From: Anaspis maculata
Lineage: Eukaryota; Arthropoda; Insecta; Coleoptera; Scraptiidae
Assembly (NCBI GenBank): GCA_949128115.1
Contig: OX421963.1
Location: 41,833,979-41,897,978, forward strand
Direction of reading: 5' to 3'
DNA: 64,000 bases
In this document: positions 1 to 9,800 of the stretch, piece by piece
How the letters are laid out: each line of letters starts with the position of its first letter
Numbering within the stretch: position 1 is the stretch's first letter
The notes under the pieces: model-generated
Database searches by the model: none
The model's input: only the letters and a program-made list of their open reading frames with translations
What the model was told of the DNA's origin: nothing
Program-made: the position numbers and the translations under genes

Positions 1-150
1 CCGTTCAGCTGATTTTGTTCAAATTTGAAACAAAACTAACCAGAATAGATATCTATCGAATAATAGCAACGTGTTCAGAAAAAATATTCAGAAGCGTAGA
101 TAATGGGGGGTGTCTTCATATTTCCCCCATATTTTTCACCCCTATTGCTA

Positions 151-325
151 CACTTCTCAAAACAATTACAGGATCAGTTGGTTTTTTTAGTTTGAATTTT
201 TTGTTGAACAAAGAAGAGCGATGTAACTTCCAGGATGTCTTTATTCAACTGTTTTACACTCAATTATGCAGCAATTTAACCACTGTCGTAGTGAAATTTC
301 ACAAAAAATCCATTAATGAACAAGA
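151..325 (+). repeat. Left terminal inverted repeat of the Tc1-like element
   Basis: It pairs with 1530-1706 read in reverse complement, with scattered mismatches and small indels. Long repeats of this kind usually carry transposase binding sites. Confidence 0.85.
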
Positions 326-395
326 ATGTAAGATGAAAAATATTACGAATGGGAAAAAAATTGTTTGTGGCTGAACGAGGTCACGCTAAATTGTC

Positions 396-1424
396 TCAAT
401 ATTGAGTATTGCCACCCCCAGCTTGAATCACAGCCGCACATCGTCGCGGCATGCTCAAAATCAGGTTGCGGATATTTTCTTGGGGAATATCTTGCCATTC
501 CTCTAGTAGAGCAATTTCAAGTTCTTGAAATTTGAGAGTTTGGGGAAGGTTTTGGCGGTTCCTGATTCGTCTTTTTAACTGATCCCACATGTGTTCGATC
601 GGATTGAGATCCGGACTGTAAGCGGGCCAAGCCATTCTTCGTATGTTCTGCTCATTTAAGTAATCAGTGACAATCCTTGCGACGTGCGGACGGGCATTGT
701 CGTCCATTAAAATGAATTCTTGACCTTCTGCATGAGCTAGAGGTACCACTTGTGTAGCTAGCACCTCATGGATGTAGCGCTCTGCGTTTAATAAACCGTT
801 ACGAATGATAAGGAGGTCAGTTCGTCCTTCAATGAAAATGCCTCCCCAGATCATCAGCGAACCACCACCAAATGCTACCATTTCAGTAACCGTGTCAGGG
901 TGGAATCGTTCGCCAAGCCTTCTATACACTCTCACTCGTCCGTCGTTTGAATGCAAGGCCACTCTGGACTCATCAGTAAAAAGAACTTTTCTCCATTGTG
1001 GTAGATTCCATCTCAAATGTTCTCTAGCAAACATGTTGCGTGCTACACGATGGTTTCTGGTTAATTTAGGCACTTTTGCGGGTCGTCTCGAGTTCAGGCC
1101 GACTTCTCGCAATCGATTTCGTACGGTCTGGTCCGAAATCTGCACCCCCGTTGCCCTTGACAGACCATTTCGTAGAGATCTTGTTGTACTTGTACGATTT
1201 CTCAGTACTTGAAGGCGAAGATATTGGTCATTTCTGACTGATGTAGACCTTCGTCTACCTTGGCCTGGTCTTCTTGTGACAATTCCTGTCTCTAGGAAGC
1301 GATTCCATAATCGTGATATCACACTCTGGGTAACATTGCAGTCTCTTGCAACAGCGCGCTGAGAATGGCCCTCTTGTAACAAGGTAATGGCCCTTGTGGC
1401 TTCTATCGCTGTTAAGTATCTCAT
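396..1424 (-). CDS. Tc1-like transposase, DD34E
   Basis: Cut-and-paste DDE transposase of 342 aa, a normal Tc1-family length. The N-terminal 110 residues form the paired-type helix-turn-helix region (GHSQRAVARDCNVTQSVISR near 19-38, and a second HTH near 95-110), followed by a basic GRRR segment near 56-59. The catalytic triad is complete: D151 in FTDES, D242 in MDDNARPH and E277 in NPIEHMW, with 34 residues between the second D and E. The GGGSLMIWGG motif lies near 187-195. The methionine is the first in frame and lies just inside the right inverted repeat. There is no frameshift or stop, so the copy looks recently active or at least intact. Confidence 0.96.
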   Translation of the reverse strand: MRYLTAIEATRAITLLQEGHSQRAVARDCNVTQSVISRLWNRFLETGIVTRRPGQGRRRSTSVRNDQYLRLQVLRNRTSTTRSLRNGLSRATGVQISDQTVRNRLREVGLNSRRPAKVPKLTRNHRVARNMFAREHLRWNLPQWRKVLFTDESRVALHSNDGRVRVYRRLGERFHPDTVTEMVAFGGGSLMIWGGIFIEGRTDLLIIRNGLLNAERYIHEVLATQVVPLAHAEGQEFILMDDNARPHVARIVTDYLNEQNIRRMAWPAYSPDLNPIEHMWDQLKRRIRNRQNLPQTLKFQELEIALLEEWQDIPQENIRNLILSMPRRCAAVIQAGGGNTQY

Positions 1425-1529
1425 TTTGTGAATTCACACTACTTGTCAGACTGACAATCATAGCGCCATTTACTTTCGTTATAGAGAACAATGGAAAATA
1501 TTGTTGATAAGAATAACACTCATTTTGCT

Positions 1530-1706
1530 CTTTGTCCATTATTGGATTTTTTTGTAAAATTGCATTACGATAGTGGTTAAATTCCTGCAAAATTTTGTGT
1601 TAAACAGTTGAATAAAGATATCCTGAAAGTTACATCGCTCTACTTTATTCCACAAAAAAATTAAAGTAAAAAAAACCAACTGATCCTCTAATTGTTTTGA
1701 GAAGTG
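1530..1706 (-). repeat. Right terminal inverted repeat of the Tc1-like element
   Basis: Reverse complement of 151-325. It lies upstream of the transposase start, so it probably also holds the promoter. Confidence 0.85.
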
Positions 1707-2458
1707 TATTTTTCCAAATTATTTTGATTTTTGGATCCTACGACCAATTTAGAAAAAAAGTTACTCTTGCAAAATTTTGATTGGAGACTTCTAGTATGGA
1801 GGCGCGTAGGTCGTGCCGTGTGCAGCTTCGTGAGGCTATATAGGGATATGTGCCAATGGATTTTTGGACCATCAAGGAATGAGAAAAATTATGGTGGAAC
1901 ATTGGGATCTGCTGCAGGCACATATGGTGGAGGCGCCAAAATGAGTCCCGCTCGTTAACAAAAAAATGCATGTAGCTTTTCCATTTTACAATGGATCTTG
2001 ATATTTGTTACGTCAATCTGTAGAGGGAAGAATCCTTTTGGTATCCCGTACCATTTTTTGGAAAAAATATCCTCCGAAGCTGTCATAGTAATCGAGTTCT
2101 TTTATGCAAAATGCGGGATTTTTTCAGAGTTTTTGGATCTTTTTGATATTTGGCATTTTGATAGATTCTGGTTTGGCCTTCTCGATTTTTCACCTTTCAA
2201 GTTTCAATTCCCATCTGTCGCGCCGCCATATTGAAAAAATGGCGGCCGAAAAACACACTTTTGACAATAGCTCGAATTTAGTCAATGTGAGATCAAAAAT
2301 ATTACAGAGATATGAAAGCTTATTCAATTATCTGTCATTTGACATCTCAACCATCTCTATGTGACTTGCGGTGCTCGAGATATAGCATCTGGAAGTATTG
2401 AATTTCGGCATTCCAACACCATACGCACGCCTACTTTGCTCCACTCACATGTCACAAC

Positions 2459-3295
2459 CAGGGCTGGGCGGTATTTCAAATACAAGTATTTGAAATACGT
2501 ATTTGAAATACATTAAAGTATTTTGTATTTTGTATTTGAATACATTTGATTGAGAAGTATTTGTATTTTGTATTTTGGAATATTTCAGGCAGCTAGTATT
2601 TCGTATTTTGTATTTTAAATACATTTTTCGGAAAAGTATTTTGATTTTCAAAATACAAAATACATTTGTTTCCCATGCTCTTTAGTCTGTTCGGGGCGAA
2701 ATTGTTCTGGTAATAATATATTCACTCCATTGACATTTATTGCTTTTGCACACTATCTGGGATCGATAATATTGAGTTCCATTGCATCTTTTACGTTTTA
2801 CGTTTTACTGGTAAGTGCATCCTACTGTCAGCCACGAGAGGTTCCATGTTGGATGTCGGACAATATTTTTGAAAAGCTGGTTGTCCCCAAAGGGAATCAA
2901 CATTTGTTATTTTGAAGAATTGATAAATGAAGTAAGGAATAGGTTTGAATATGAATTCACTCTTCATGTTTGTTTTATTTGTGTTTTCATAGTTCATAAT
3001 AATTTACTTATTGTTGCGACTGAATCAATGAAGTGTTTCCATTAAAATACTTGCATTTTACGGTTTTTCTGTTAAAATGGTTGAAATACGCAATGAGAAT
3101 GTATTTTGTATTTGGAATACTCTATGTTGTATTTTGTATTTTGGAGTTTCTTAGTTTTCCAAAATACGTATTTTGTATTTTGTATTTCAAAGACATTTCA
3201 AGAAGTAGTTTGTATTTTGTATTTCGACTATATTGGACCGTGTATTTTGTATTTTGTATTTAAATACATTTTTCGAAGTATTTTGCCCAGCCCTG
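2459..3295. mobile_element. hAT-like MITE rich in AAATAC repeats
   Basis: It begins CAGGGCTGGGC at 2459 and ends with the reverse complement at 3295. Both subterminal regions are packed with TATTTTGTATTT/AAATACAAAATA runs (2470-2660 and 3100-3280). The roughly 430-bp core has no convincing gene. CAGGGCTGG ends are typical of hAT MITEs, but the expected 8-bp duplication is poor: flanks gtcacaac and gtcagttg share only four bases. It sits in the loop of the large foldback. Confidence 0.6.
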
Positions 3296-3811
3296 GTCAG
3301 TTGGAATAGCGAAATTCAATGCTTCCAGAAGCTATATCTTGAGCACCGCAAGTCGCATAGAGATGGTTGAGATGTCAAATGACTGGTAATTGAATAAGCT
3401 TTCATATCCCTATAATTTTTTTTATTTCACATTGACTAACTTTGAGATATTGTCAGAAACGTGTTATTTGGCCGCCATTTTTTCAATATGGCCGCGCGAC
3501 GGATGGAAATTGAAAGTTAAAAGGTGGAAATTCGAGAGGGCCAAGCCAGAATCTATCAAAATGCCAAATATGAGAAAGATCCAAAAACTTTGAAAAAATC
3601 CCGTATTTTTGCATAAAAGAACTCGATTACTATGATAGCTTCACCGAGAAAAAAGAAGCGGAAGCAATACTCGATAAAGCGTTGGTCCTACTTGTTGTAG
3701 CAGTTAAATAGGCGCCAACTTATACATGCTGGTAATAATACTACTACAAAATAGTAAATGTGACATAGTTCCGTAATACACTACTTTTTGTACATATTCG
3801 CAGTGAATGAG

Positions 3812-3929
3812 GTAGTAGATTTTACCACTACAGTAGTAGTAGATTTTACCACTACAGTAGTAATAGATTTTACCACTACAGTAGCAGTAGATTTTACCAC
3901 TACATTATGGAGGATTTTACCACTACAAT
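3812..3929 (+). repeat. Left subterminal repeat array of the CACTA-like element
   Basis: Five near-tandem copies of a 26-bp unit with core GTAGATTTTACCACTACA. The last copy is degenerate. Such arrays are accessory-protein or transposase binding sites in known CACTA elements. Confidence 0.8.
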
Positions 3930-4345
3930 AAAGTAAATTTTAACATTCCATATCGTCAATAGAATGTCTCCGTAGTTGTAAAAGAATACTGCATTATAGT
4001 GATAAGAGATACTATATTAGATGGTTTTACTTACCTTACGGAAAAGTTGCTATCATATATTTGATCGGTAACAATAAGCGTTACGTATCATTGTAAATGA
4101 ATACACTTGTAGTAGTGGGAATAAATAAAAATAATTCAAATTTAACACATTAATATGTAATTAAAAACAATATATATGAACGATAAAAATTGAATGCTAT
4201 GAGATTTGAATAAGTTACATGAGTAGGTATATTACAAAATATCATAGGTACAGATAAACTTTCATAAAACAAAACAAAAATGAAAAAACAAAAAACATGA
4301 AAATCTAATCAGGTACTTACATCAAAAAATACAAATTGAAAAAAA
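3930..4345. other. AT-rich 3' region of the CACTA-like element
   Basis: Non-coding stretch between the subterminal array and the transposase stop. It probably holds the 3' UTR and polyadenylation signal of the minus-strand transcript; no clear AATAAA on that strand was found. Confidence 0.5.
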
Positions 4346-6883
4346 TCAGAAATGAGAAGGAGTTACAACTAATTTCAAATTGCGGATTTCATAAAATAAA
4401 CTAGTTACAAAACTCTGCAATGAATCAATACAGATAACATAATAGTTTGAAGCCTCGAAGGAAATTGTGTTACCAAGATCCGTATTTAAGGACTCTGTTC
4501 CAGTGTCATCCGAGACTTCAAACGCATGATAGTGATAATTAAAACCTTCGACGTGCAATTTTTGAAAAACAAAATAAACAGTTTCCTTATTTACTAGAAT
4601 AATATCAACAATTTTCCCAAAACTTGGACCCATATCTTCATCATCATTAGGCAAAAGACTTATTATCACGTTTATTTTATACTTATAACCATAAGCCTCT
4701 ATCCAACTACTTTTTTCAACATCCGAAGAATGAAATATCGCTTCAACTTGAACCAAATCATATTTATCTGCCGATAGAGGTGATAGTTTTCCATGTTCAA
4801 TATTTTTACGGTTCAACTTAGCGTCCAAAAAAATGCAAACGTAATTTAGTTGATGTCTCTTTGCCAAAGACTTTGTAATATTGACTCTAGATTTAGTATT
4901 GTTAGCAATATCCTTGAAGACTTTATGTTTTGCTTCGAAACGCATAGATGACAAATGCTGCAACGGGCCTGATTTCAGGAAGAGTCTTGGATAATGGGTG
5001 ATGAAATGATATTTGAATGTTAAATGTGATTTAGTGAGCTTTAGAAACAAACTATTATGTTCCTCAATCAGGTCATTAAGAATTTGATAGCTATCTTTTT
5101 GTAACTTCTTGGCTGTTAAGATTCCAATTAGTTTTCTTAAACTCAAATATAAGTCCCAAACACTATTACTTTCCGGCACCAAGTCACCAACTATAATTGA
5201 AAAAAATCTAGTGAGGAATAACATTTCGGAAGCTGTAAGTCTCAATTTATCATTAATTAAATCATCTAAGTGAACGGTAGGTGGGATATTTGAATCAGTT
5301 ACGACAGCACGAAGAATTTGGATACGGTAATTCAATGTATCTAAAGAAAAGAGTTTCAAGGTCAAGACAAAATGTTTCAAAATGAAAATGAAGTCAGTTT
5401 TGCACACGCCTTCGAAAAAGTCGTGCATAATATCAGCCGAAAAGTTATCTGTAACATTGAAATATTTGAGTTGATTCCATACGCACAATTCTTTAATTCC
5501 AGTACTTGATGGATCTTGCAAAGTCCAGTCACTGAGGTAGTTTTCCGGAGTCCGTAAATTTGTCGCATTTTCAGTGCACGAGATATTCCTTTGTACTTTT
5601 GTTGTTTTACATATACGACATGGATAATTTGCAACGAAGCTTTCAACAAACCCAAGAAGTTGGTTCATTCCTAGGTTATCGCCTAATATGACACCGATTT
5701 CAAAATAAATTTTCTCCTCTTTGCCGTTAACACAAACTTCAATTCCAATTTCTCTCAAATAATGCAACTCTTCAATAATAATTTGGAAAGTAGCTCTATT
5801 ACCAAATAGTTTTCTGTCATTGCCTTTAATTAACATGGCCAAATAAATACTGTCCAACTTGGAAACTACATCGGGTGGAAAGCAGGGAATAGAGTAGTAC
5901 AAGCCGCCACATTTGTTAAGTCCTGAATGTGAACCCAAAGGATTACCTGCTTCAAATTCATCATAATAGATGAACAGAGGCAGCACAAATTGATCTGAAT
6001 CGAACTTTTTTAGTTTGTCTTGCCAGTACTCTCCCTGAATAAAGTTTGATAAAATATTTTCCTGTTTATTGAGAAATTCCACATGCTGTTTTATTTTATC
6101 TAGTTCTCCGGGTATTTCAAAAATCCTTTTTAGCATTTCGCGCATAGGAATATACGTAGCTTTAACATCGCAATTAGTATACATTTTTTTACCACCTTTT
6201 TTGACAAATTTCATTCTGGAACCAATTACTACCTCCACTGGTTCGACATATAAATTTAATTTTTTCAACATTTTCACGCATTTATGTTCTGTAGTAAACT
6301 GATCAGACACTTTTTGAGTTGTATCGAAAATGGTTAAAATTTTATTTATATCACTATCTGAGATGTTCATGGATTTCAAATTTGTTAACAGTTTATTTTT
6401 GAAGAGTTCAAAGTTTGCATTGAGATGATCACTGAAATTTTCTAGTAAGTTGTAGATATGGCTGCGGGGTATATATTTATTGTTATAAAGCTGTACTAAC
6501 AATTGTAAGTGATTTTTTTGCAACAAGTCTTCGTAATTTGAAAGTTCACAGACATTTTGATCAGTTGAACAGTTACCTCCATCAGTCGCAAAATTAATGG
6601 CAGGATCAGTAGGTGAATCTGAGTCGGAGTCTGAAGATTCAAAAGTTTGATCTTGACTCGGGCCTGCTGTTGCATAATTAGATGAGCCGCACGCTTCATT
6701 TGGTATGCTTACTGATTGCGGCGTACTGTGGTTATTTGACAAATGTTTCCGTAAAGATTTAATATTGGAAAATTTCCGAATGCATTTACCACAAGGATAA
6801 GAAAATACATTCTTGTGATAAATTTTAAAATGCAACAAGAACCCTTTAACATTGAAAACTTTTTTACATAATGGACATAACAT
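4346..6883 (-). CDS. CACTA/EnSpm-like transposase with two C2H2 fingers
   Basis: Single-exon 845-aa protein. Residues 3-23 and 31-51 are two C2H2 fingers (CPLC...HFKIYH and CGKC...HLSNNH), followed by an acidic/serine linker (about 80-95). Conserved blocks follow: NPLGSHSGLNKCGGLYYSIP (314-333), GVILGDNLGMNQLLGFVESF (397-416), YPCRICK (420-426), ADIMHDFFEGV (483-493) and MRFEAKHKVFK (647-657). D402, D487 and E650 are candidate DDE residues, by analogy with TNP2-type transposases. Fingers probably bind the element ends. The ATG lies 2 nt after the stop of the upstream SAM gene, and the first finger begins at residue 3, so this start is likely real. The reading frame is open throughout. A domesticated or other DDE family is possible but less likely. 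Confidence 0.82.
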   Translation of the reverse strand: MLCPLCKKVFNVKGFLLHFKIYHKNVFSYPCGKCIRKFSNIKSLRKHLSNNHSTPQSVSIPNEACGSSNYATAGPSQDQTFESSDSDSDSPTDPAINFATDGGNCSTDQNVCELSNYEDLLQKNHLQLLVQLYNNKYIPRSHIYNLLENFSDHLNANFELFKNKLLTNLKSMNISDSDINKILTIFDTTQKVSDQFTTEHKCVKMLKKLNLYVEPVEVVIGSRMKFVKKGGKKMYTNCDVKATYIPMREMLKRIFEIPGELDKIKQHVEFLNKQENILSNFIQGEYWQDKLKKFDSDQFVLPLFIYYDEFEAGNPLGSHSGLNKCGGLYYSIPCFPPDVVSKLDSIYLAMLIKGNDRKLFGNRATFQIIIEELHYLREIGIEVCVNGKEEKIYFEIGVILGDNLGMNQLLGFVESFVANYPCRICKTTKVQRNISCTENATNLRTPENYLSDWTLQDPSSTGIKELCVWNQLKYFNVTDNFSADIMHDFFEGVCKTDFIFILKHFVLTLKLFSLDTLNYRIQILRAVVTDSNIPPTVHLDDLINDKLRLTASEMLFLTRFFSIIVGDLVPESNSVWDLYLSLRKLIGILTAKKLQKDSYQILNDLIEEHNSLFLKLTKSHLTFKYHFITHYPRLFLKSGPLQHLSSMRFEAKHKVFKDIANNTKSRVNITKSLAKRHQLNYVCIFLDAKLNRKNIEHGKLSPLSADKYDLVQVEAIFHSSDVEKSSWIEAYGYKYKINVIISLLPNDDEDMGPSFGKIVDIILVNKETVYFVFQKLHVEGFNYHYHAFEVSDDTGTESLNTDLGNTISFEASNYYVICIDSLQSFVTSLFYEIRNLKLVVTPSHF

Positions 6884-6888
6884 TTTTA
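6881..6888 (-). promoter_or_regulatory. Stop-start junction of the two CACTA-like genes
   Basis: On the minus strand the SAM gene ends TAA at 6888-6886, then AA, then the transposase ATG at 6883-6881. Spacing is 2 nt and the frame changes. This suits termination-reinitiation on a bicistronic mRNA. An alternative 3' splice site about 17 nt upstream (GAACAG/GC) could instead give the transposase its own 5' end. Confidence 0.6.
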
Positions 6889-9800
6889 CAAAGAAGCCTG
6901 TTCTCTCAGGATATCAGAATCCAATGTACTCACTGAGATAAACGAGGTATCATTTTCAGTGTTGATTTCATAAATTTTTTGTTGGATGTATGTCCAACAT
7001 TGTTCGTTTGCCAAGGGATATGAGGCATTCAGCACCATGAAGCTTTTGAAACATACATCAAGGGCAAGTGTAGCGGAGTGGACTTCATAAATATTTTCGT
7101 TTACTTTGACCAGTGCTTTGGGATTCACCAAATTTCCAACAAGAATGATCCTTGGCTGCTCCGGTTCGTGTAAAGTTGCTTGCTTCGCTTCTTGTTCTTG
7201 CAAAGCTACGGTCAAGTCCTCTTCCCTCTAGAATAACATGAAAATAGTATAGAAATCTAATTTTATTGCAAAGCAGTTAATTAGAGACTTCAGTGTTTTC
7301 TATTGGACAGTCATAAGGTGAGTGAACAATTCCTGCCCTCGTCGGCAAGGAAATTTCCAAATAGCTACCTTTCTACATAATCCCATCCACTTTCTATTTC
7401 CAGTAGGATGACTTTTTAGGGCAAAAATAAAGTGACAAGCTGAAGCGCTGGGAGAATACGGCCGATGGCCGCTAATACTTTCGCTCCGAAACTTTGCAGG
7501 TACCATCAGCCGTAGCCGTAGCTCCCCAGCTTGTCACTTTATTTTTTCCCCAAAAAGTCATTCTACGGAAAATAGAGAGTGTATGGGATATGGTTTTAAA
7601 TTGCAATTAATATTACAGATAGTAAATCAGTTCCCAAATTACTTGGTAAAATGATAATGCATGTTATTGAACAAATGCAAATCCAAGATACATGTTTATA
7701 GATAGTCGTACTTTTTTTGTCGTGCTTCAAGTAACCTGGGGTGATTTGAAACTGAGAAGTTTCAATTATTTTTTTTTCATCTTACAAAAACACTGTTACA
7801 CACTTAACAAAATATCTCAAATTACTAGGTACCTATTGCTTGAAGTACGGCAAAACAAAATCGAGTAGAATTCTATATATAGGTACTTAACTACCGATTA
7901 AGTAGGCAGGTATACAAAAAGTAAGTATACAACAAGAAACTCACATCAATATGAGTCAAGAAGGCCTCCTGTGCTTCTATTTTGGAGAATTTTCTGATAC
8001 CCTTGTTTTTTTTCTTGTGCCGGATAGTGGTGGGGAACAGAACTGGTAGAATTATAATCGCAAGGTTTTCTTCGATGGCTAAAAATCATATCAACAATTA
8101 TTTTAGGTAGGTAAGTAGGTGTTACTGAAAAACAAAAAACCAAAAATAGGTACATACATTTCAAATCGCTCTCACTAAGGTTGTTGCTCAAATGTTTTTT
8201 AAATAAGCTGTTTATCAAATCACATTTCTTCTTACGCGCCAAGTTCAAAACGATCTTGAAAATCAATGGCCATTTTACAAATAGCTTATTGGCGTTATCG
8301 CTGTAGATCTGTTCAAAGTCTTGCACGAGCTGCAATAAAAGAATCAATATGTTAGAATTCACAAAAACTTATAATAAGGCTGCCCGAAAAAGTTCTATTT
8401 CAAAAACAATAATGATGATACACACCAAACTGTATCCTAAAGGCGATGTAAGTGCCGGATAAGAGTTGTAGTATGCATGAATGGAGATCGCTTCATTTTG
8501 GTACCTTCCCAGTCTCGCTTTACTTGTTTTCTTCCACAACTCCTCGACCTTAACCCAAGGCTGGCGATTGTAATTCAACCAGTTGAGGCTTTCTTCGATT
8601 TCCTCGTCAATTGACACCACTTGTTCTAAAATGGTAGCAGTTTGAATACAAATACACTTCTAATATTTAAAAGAAACTGTACCTTCTTGAATATCGGAAA
8701 GCTGGGTTCGTCGAAAATGTCTTCTCTCAATGATGTTTAAATGGATATATTTTCTCCTCAGGTTCATGTATTTGTCCCACAGTTTTCCGTGCGCAGTAAC
8801 AGGTTTCCCGTTTGAATCTCTATATGCTGCGATGAAATATGTTTTGGGAGATTCACAGTCAAAGATTTCGCATATTCCATTAGATAAGGCAATGAACCTA
8901 TCTTTGGTAATTCTGAAAAAAAGAAACTTATATTAAACATTTTTAGAAAATACGTTGTATGATATTATTTGTGGAGCAACTTGCATTTCTTCAGGCAATT
9001 TGGGACTTGATTTATAGTTTTGCAAGTTTCTGCAGTGAAAGCAATAGCTTACCTCACTTGTGGATCTTTTTCTAGTTCCTTTTCAATGATCAGTTTCACC
9101 AGAAGACCTCTTTTAACAGTTTTATGCAAACGGTATGTTTGCACTATTTCTTTACCATCATTGGTGTTTTGGAGCAGGCTTTCAAGGTAAGTCTGCAAAA
9201 TAATAAAATGATAAATGGTTTGAACACTACAGGTTTCGAAATGTTGGAACATACGTATTTATGAGGATTATTACTGAGTATATTTTATTTGTAGTTTTTT
9301 TTTATAAAATAAAACCTAAACTGACTTACCTTGACAAAAACCTTAGTTTTGGGATTAGTGGACTGATTTACATCGACTGGAGTCGAATCCCTGTTCGGAA
9401 GAGATATAATATCTGAAAAAGAAGTTTCAACTTGCTCTGCATCGGAAACTTCACTTTGAGCAGAAGTACTAGGCGTGCCCAAAGCAGAAGTACTAGGCGT
9501 GTCGAAAGCAGAAAGGCTCGTACTACCCTTGGTAGAAGTGCTTGGAATGGCCGGTTCAGAAGTATGCTGTGACGAAAAACCACCGGAATGTTTCTCTTCA
9601 GTAGAATCATCTACTAGGAGTATACTAGAGTGCTATAAAAAAAAAACTTGATGACTCAACAACTAAAAGATGGACATTTCCTCAAAATAAATCAGCCGCA
9701 AGGTGGATATGAGGTAAGTAACGACTGTCAACTTTCATCCACAAACAAACCAACAGACTTAACAGAAAAAATGACTTGAATAGTCACCGTTTCAAAATGA

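Larger units (their letters stand above)
151..1706 (-). mobile_element. Tc1/mariner-like transposon, apparently complete
   Basis: The element starts CACTTCTCAAAACAATTA at 151 and ends with the reverse complement at 1706. It has inverted repeats of about 175 bp at each end and TA target duplications at 149-150 and 1707-1708. The uninterrupted host sequence survives in the other palindrome arm near 16895 and has a single TA at this point, confirming both ends. One transposase gene lies between the repeats on the minus strand. It is a candidate autonomous copy. Confidence 0.92.

Noticed and set aside
15..374. 119-codon frame at the window start
   Set aside because: It runs across the foldback arm and the Tc1-like terminal repeat; no domain.
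805..1212. Plus-strand 135-codon frame
   Set aside because: Antisense shadow of the Tc1-like transposase, which has full motif support.
2451..3303. 8-bp hAT target duplication
   Set aside because: Flanks gtcacaac and gtcagttg share only four bases, so the duplication is not claimed.
3812..3929. CRISPR-like array
   Set aside because: Spacers are nearly absent and alike, the genome is eukaryotic, and the array is subterminal to a transposon.
7946..8362. 138-codon single-exon reading of the SAM gene region
   Set aside because: It reads through an intron; splicing at GTATGT (8157) and the TTTTTAG acceptor (8080) gives the conserved RKFSKIEAQEAF block instead.
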